From the NCBI GenBank assembly GCA_002005505.1, contig KV908743.1, forward strand, positions 1 to 40,177: a stretch of DNA of 40,177 nucleotides. The letters are read 5' to 3'. The notes beneath the pieces were generated by a model. That model was not told the DNA's origin. It saw only the letters and a program-made list of their open reading frames with translations, and ran no database searches. Of the stretch, positions 36,601-40,177 are shown in pieces. The stretch is from Botryococcus braunii. Taxonomy: Eukaryota > Chlorophyta > Trebouxiophyceae. Positions within the stretch are counted from its first letter, which is position 1, and the number at the start of each line of letters is the position of its first letter. The translations under genes were made by a program, and so were the position numbers.

Positions 36601-39170
36601 GCCGAGGGGTCTTGGACCTCCTGAGCGGGCTCCGTGACTTTTCGAACCTTGCGGGACCGAGCTGCATCCAATCTGGAGGGGGTGAGGCAGTCCGGAGAGG
36701 GGCGCGTACGCTTGCGCCGGAGGGCAACCCCGGCCACTACTCCATTGTCCCTCCCCCCAGATCCAGGGTGACCATGTTGAGTGAAACACCTGGAGAGCGG
36801 GTCCGCAATGTTGGTCTTTCCCGGTTCCCATACCCATTCAATCTCAAACTCCTGCAGGCGCTCGGCCCACCGAGCCCTCCGAGGACTAAGCCCAACCTGT
36901 TGACCCAAGAAGGTATTACACTTGTGATCCGTTACCACTGTCACTGGCTTCCCCAAAAGATAACATCTCCATTCCGTGAGAGCATACACCACAGCCAATA
37001 ATTCCCGTTCCGTGGCACTGTAGTTCCTCTCGCTTGCTCCCAACTTCTTGCTAAAATAAGCACAAACCTTCCCATCTTGAAACAACACAGCTCCCACGCC
37101 GTAATCGCATGCGTCGCACACCACCTTGAATGGCCGACGTACATCCGGGAGTGTCAGGATAGGGGCTCTTACCAATGCTTCCTTGATTTTGGTGAATGCT
37201 TCATGTTGCTCCTGTCCCCACTTCCAAGGTGCCTTTGCTCCAGAGAGAGCGGTCAATGGGGTTGCTAGGATACTATAGTTTTGGATGAATTTCCGAAAAT
37301 AGTTAGACAACCCCAAAAACCTTCCAACTTCCGTTACGTTTGTGGGTGAAGGCCACTGTTGCACCACCTTGACTTTATCCATATCCACTTCCAATCCATT
37401 TGCACCAATAATGTGTCCCAAGTACTTCAATTGGTTCTCAAAGAAAGAACATTTAACAAGTTTTGCCAAGAGTTGATGTTCACGCAGACGGGTGAAAACT
37501 CTCTCCAACTGCCCCAAGTGTTCATCTTCCGTTTTGCTGTAAATGAGCACATCATCTAAATACACCACCACAAATCCTTCCCTTATAAAGTCATGAAAGA
37601 CTTCATTCATCAACCTCTGAAATGTGGCGGGGGCATTTGTCAGACCAAAGGGGAGAACAAGAAATTCGTACAAACCAAAAGGGGTCCGAAAGGCAGTCTT
37701 TGGCACATCCTCCTTCCGAAGCCTGACCTGATGGTATCCAGACAGGAAGTCCAAGCTTGAAAACACTTTTGCTCCCTTAAGTTTATCTAACAGGTCATCA
37801 ATTCTGGGTAGAGGGTATCTATCAGAGATGGTGATTTTGTTGAGGGGACGGTAATCTATAACCATCCGTAAACTTCCATCCTTCTTCCTAACGAACAAAA
37901 CAGGTGAAGCAAAAGGGGAGCAACTTGGCCTGATCAATCCCAATTTCAACATCTCATCCACTGTTTTCTCGCACTCCGCAAGCTCACTTGGAGCTAGCCG
38001 GTACGCGGGCCTATTGGGAGGCCGATGTCCTTCCTCCAAATTTATTGTGTGAAATACTTCCCTTTCCGGAGGTAGCCCCGGGAGTTGCTTGGCAAACAAA
38101 TCCTCATTAGCACGTAACAACTCCTTCAATGCCTGCGGTTTTCCTTCCAACATATCATTTATTTGTTGAGTGAAAGTCATACCGGTACCACTGGTGGGTT
38201 TTGTGACGACGGGCGTGTCGTCCACAGATTGGTCGGTATCCGCCAGGTCGACCCCACTTGAGGCGTCCTCCCCGGTGATGTCCACCAACTCAGCCTGGTC
38301 ATTCACAAGCACAGTATACAAGCAAACTTTCCATACATCTTGCCCCTTCCATCCCCTTCCATTCCTGTCCTTCCTTCCCTCCTTCCTTTCTTTTGCTTGA
38401 AGACCCCAAACAAGTTTTGGCCCAACCGGCAAGGGTGAATCTGCTCGTGTTAAGGTAACCCACTTCCCATGATGTCTAAAGTGAGCAGCTTTCACACGAA
38501 AATCAATGGAGGCTCCCCTTGCTTCCATCCAATCCTGCCCCAAAATCATGTCTACCCCATCAATCATGGCAGGGCTTACAATGAAGTTATGACGGGAGCT
38601 TACACCGGGCTTAAGCGTAAATGACACATCGACCGTTCCTTTCGTATCAGACACACTTCCATCCGCAAGAGTCACTGAGATACTCGAGGGTTTATAGCGC
38701 ACCCCAAGTCCTTGCAAAGTATCACTTTTAATAAAGGAATGAGACGCCCCACTGTCAAACAACACTGAAAGGATTTTCCCCTTAACATTCGCAGGAAAGG
38801 TCATAGCGAGCGGAGAGTCAGTAGTAACACTTCCCATGGTGAGTGTGGGTCTTGGGGGAACCACACAACATATAAAAGAGAATGGGTATACACTAGTTTG
38901 ACCATTCATGTCTACCGCCTGTCCCTTCCTTCCTGAACACACTTCCACAATCCTTCCTTGCATACGGTGAGCATAGAGACTCTTACTTTTCCAAGCTTTC
39001 CTTCCCACAATGAAACAACAAGTGAGGGACGGGTTGCACCTTTGTTCCCCTAAAAACTTGGAAATCTCAGATTCAGCCTTCCTAACATTTGGCACCACAA
39101 GGTTCACCCCTTCCTTTCCCAATTTGGAGGCCACAAGAGAGTGCAATTCATGCAAGCAAGTGGCATCCAT
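36550..39170 (-). pseudogene. pol: G6 pol: N-terminal domain, protease, reverse transcriptase, RNase H
   Basis: Starts MDATCLHELH, 11 bases after the gag stop and in another frame. Residues 1-115 are the pre-protease domain (SLTCCFIVGRKAWKSKSLY). The protease has FDSGASHSF (138-146) and MILGQDWM (208-215). Reverse transcriptase shows [32 protein letters not shown] (Asp 474) and VVYLDDVLIYS (YLDD 537-540). RNase H has CDACDYGVGAVLF, ATERELLAVVYAL, VVTDHKC and ADPLSRCF. The frame is open for 953 codons, but the true coding frame shifts at about 36550-36620 into the integrase frame; the last 90 codons or so are out of frame. Confidence 0.93.
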
Positions 39171-39181
39171 GGCTTCAGAAT

Positions 39182-40166
39182 TTACTTTTGAGGATTATGC
39201 CCCGGCCCTTTTCCCTTCCAATGTTCTCCCCGGCCACCACGGCCCTTCCACTGCCCACCTCGAGCTTGATTAGAGGGAAAAGGAGGAGGTGGGGGCAATT
39301 GACTGTCGCGCCTGCTCTTCCTTTGCAAGTAGTCCCGCTTGGCCTGACATTGCCATTGCTCGTGACCAAAGTTTTTGCAGAAGTAACACTGGCGCTCGGA
39401 GGGGACGCTAGTCCGAGAATCTAACTTCCCACCAACGCTGTGGCCGACGGCTCCAAGCACAGGCCCCTGGGTGAATCCCGGAAAGTGTGCCGGCGTGCTT
39501 ATGGGAGTCCTCTTCACAGCGTTGAGAACCTTCCTTCCTTCCTGTCCCCTCAGCATCCCCCCTGACTTTAAGTTACTTTCATATTGCACCACATAAGTGC
39601 ACAATACGTCGAGGTCTGAGAATCTAACACCAGTTTGTGGGTTTATCGTGCAAGCAACTCTAATATGAGCATTCAAGCCTTGGAGAAACATGTATATTTT
39701 ATCATTTTCGCATATCTCATACTCAGTTTCAACGTCACTCAAGAGCGTTATGAACCTTTCGATATATTTTTCAACACTTTCATGGCCTTGATAGACATGA
39801 TCAAGCTTTGGCGTGCGGCCATAACAAGGTCGGTTGAGTCATAGCGGTTCCCCATATAAGTCTTGAACTCCTCCAATTGCTCCATTTCCCTCCTCCTTCC
39901 TTTTTATGAGTTCCACCTTTGTAGGTCGCTCCTCCATCACTGGTGCGACGCACCACTTGTCACTCACATTCGAGATGTCATAAGATCACTTTGCTAGCAA
40001 GAACTGGAAACTCCCGTTGCCGTGAACATTGCGGTGTAGGCACACGCACTACGTGATTTGAGGATGGCGTCCGCTTGGAAGCTCGTTGACCCTCCAAGGC
40101 CTCGATCCTTTTGAGTAGCTTAGCAATCAAAATTTGGGTTCTGTCTTTCTTCAAGGGTTTCTTCAT
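39182..40166 (-). pseudogene. gag: G6 gag, deleted and frameshifted
   Basis: The N-terminus (MKKPLKKDRTQILIAKLLKR, 40166-39978) is a basic, probably helical segment like that of G5. The sequence then jumps, without the FNGK gag core start, to EEFKTYMGNRYDSTD at about 39880, so 60 or more residues are missing. A one-base loss at about 39808 shifts the frame before DHVYQGHESVEKYIER. The rest (39742-39182) is open: core end, zinc knuckle CYFCKNFGHEQWQC, and a Gly/Lys/Arg tail. It ends in TAA 11 bases before pol. The start at 40166 is uncertain because the 5' end lies near the edge. Confidence 0.85.
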
Positions 40167-40177
40167 TGGTGCAAGCT

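Larger units (their letters stand above)
34055..40177 (-). mobile_element. G6: nearly complete Ty3/gypsy chromodomain element
   Basis: Minus strand, from the right edge: gag (5' end off or at the edge), pol N-terminal domain, protease, reverse transcriptase, RNase H, integrase with chromodomain, 3' UTR, polypurine tract, presumed 3' LTR. The 5' LTR would lie to the right of the window. Pol has one frameshift; gag has an internal deletion and a frameshift. It appears to have inserted in G5. Confidence 0.88.

Overview
This window is eukaryotic and consists almost entirely of LTR retrotransposons nested inside one another. I see no host gene, rRNA, tRNA gene or CRISPR array. Ty3/gypsy elements with chromodomains, Ty1/copia elements, and primer sites matching the anticodon arm of a plant-like initiator tRNA-Met suggest a large, repeat-rich genome of the green lineage. 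A charophyte alga such as Chara is my guess, not something the sequence proves. Labels used below: G0 to G6 are Ty3/gypsy elements; C1 to C4 are Ty1/copia elements.

Layout. 1-800: unassigned sequence with a (GA)n microsatellite and a GC-rich repeat. 801-1789: G0 (minus), 5' end only; its LTR sits inside the 5' LTR of G1. 1790-11630: G1 (plus), a deleted chromodomain element whose integrase is split by C1. 2831-9970: C1 (minus), a complete 7,140-bp copia element with LTRs that look identical, a 5-bp target duplication, an 1800-residue polyprotein and a small upstream ORF. 11631-14518: G2 (plus), an old Ty3 element carrying a phage-type DNA N6-adenine methyltransferase domain between protease and reverse transcriptase. 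14519-20214: C2 (plus), a decayed copia element inserted in G2. 20215-24671: C3 (plus), a copia element inserted in the RNase H of C2 and lacking protease and integrase. 24672-31286: G3 (plus) and G4 (minus), two copies of one Ty3 family joined head to head as a giant inverted repeat; the left end interrupts the RNase H of C3. 31287-31341: C4, a 55-bp copia gag scrap. 31342-34054: G5 (plus), a Ty3 5' half with intact gag. 34055-40177: G6 (minus), an almost complete Ty3 element with chromodomain, running off the right edge.

The nesting gives relative ages: G2 is oldest; G1 and C2 entered G2; C1 and G0 entered G1; C3 entered C2; G3 entered C3. C1 is the youngest and the best candidate for an active element.

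Points that stand out: (1) the methyltransferase domain in G2; (2) a small ORF upstream of gag in C1 and C3, whose N-terminus in C1 contains an eight-residue exact match to the histone H3 tail; (3) a 143-bp direct repeat inside the LTRs of both C1 and C3; (4) two unusual primer strategies, an internal initiator-tRNA site in all copia elements and a shared 12-nt site of unknown tRNA in the Ty3 elements; (5) an uncharacterised domain before the protease in G3, G5 and G6; (6) unusual gag/pol junctions (ATGA overlap, or one in-frame stop).
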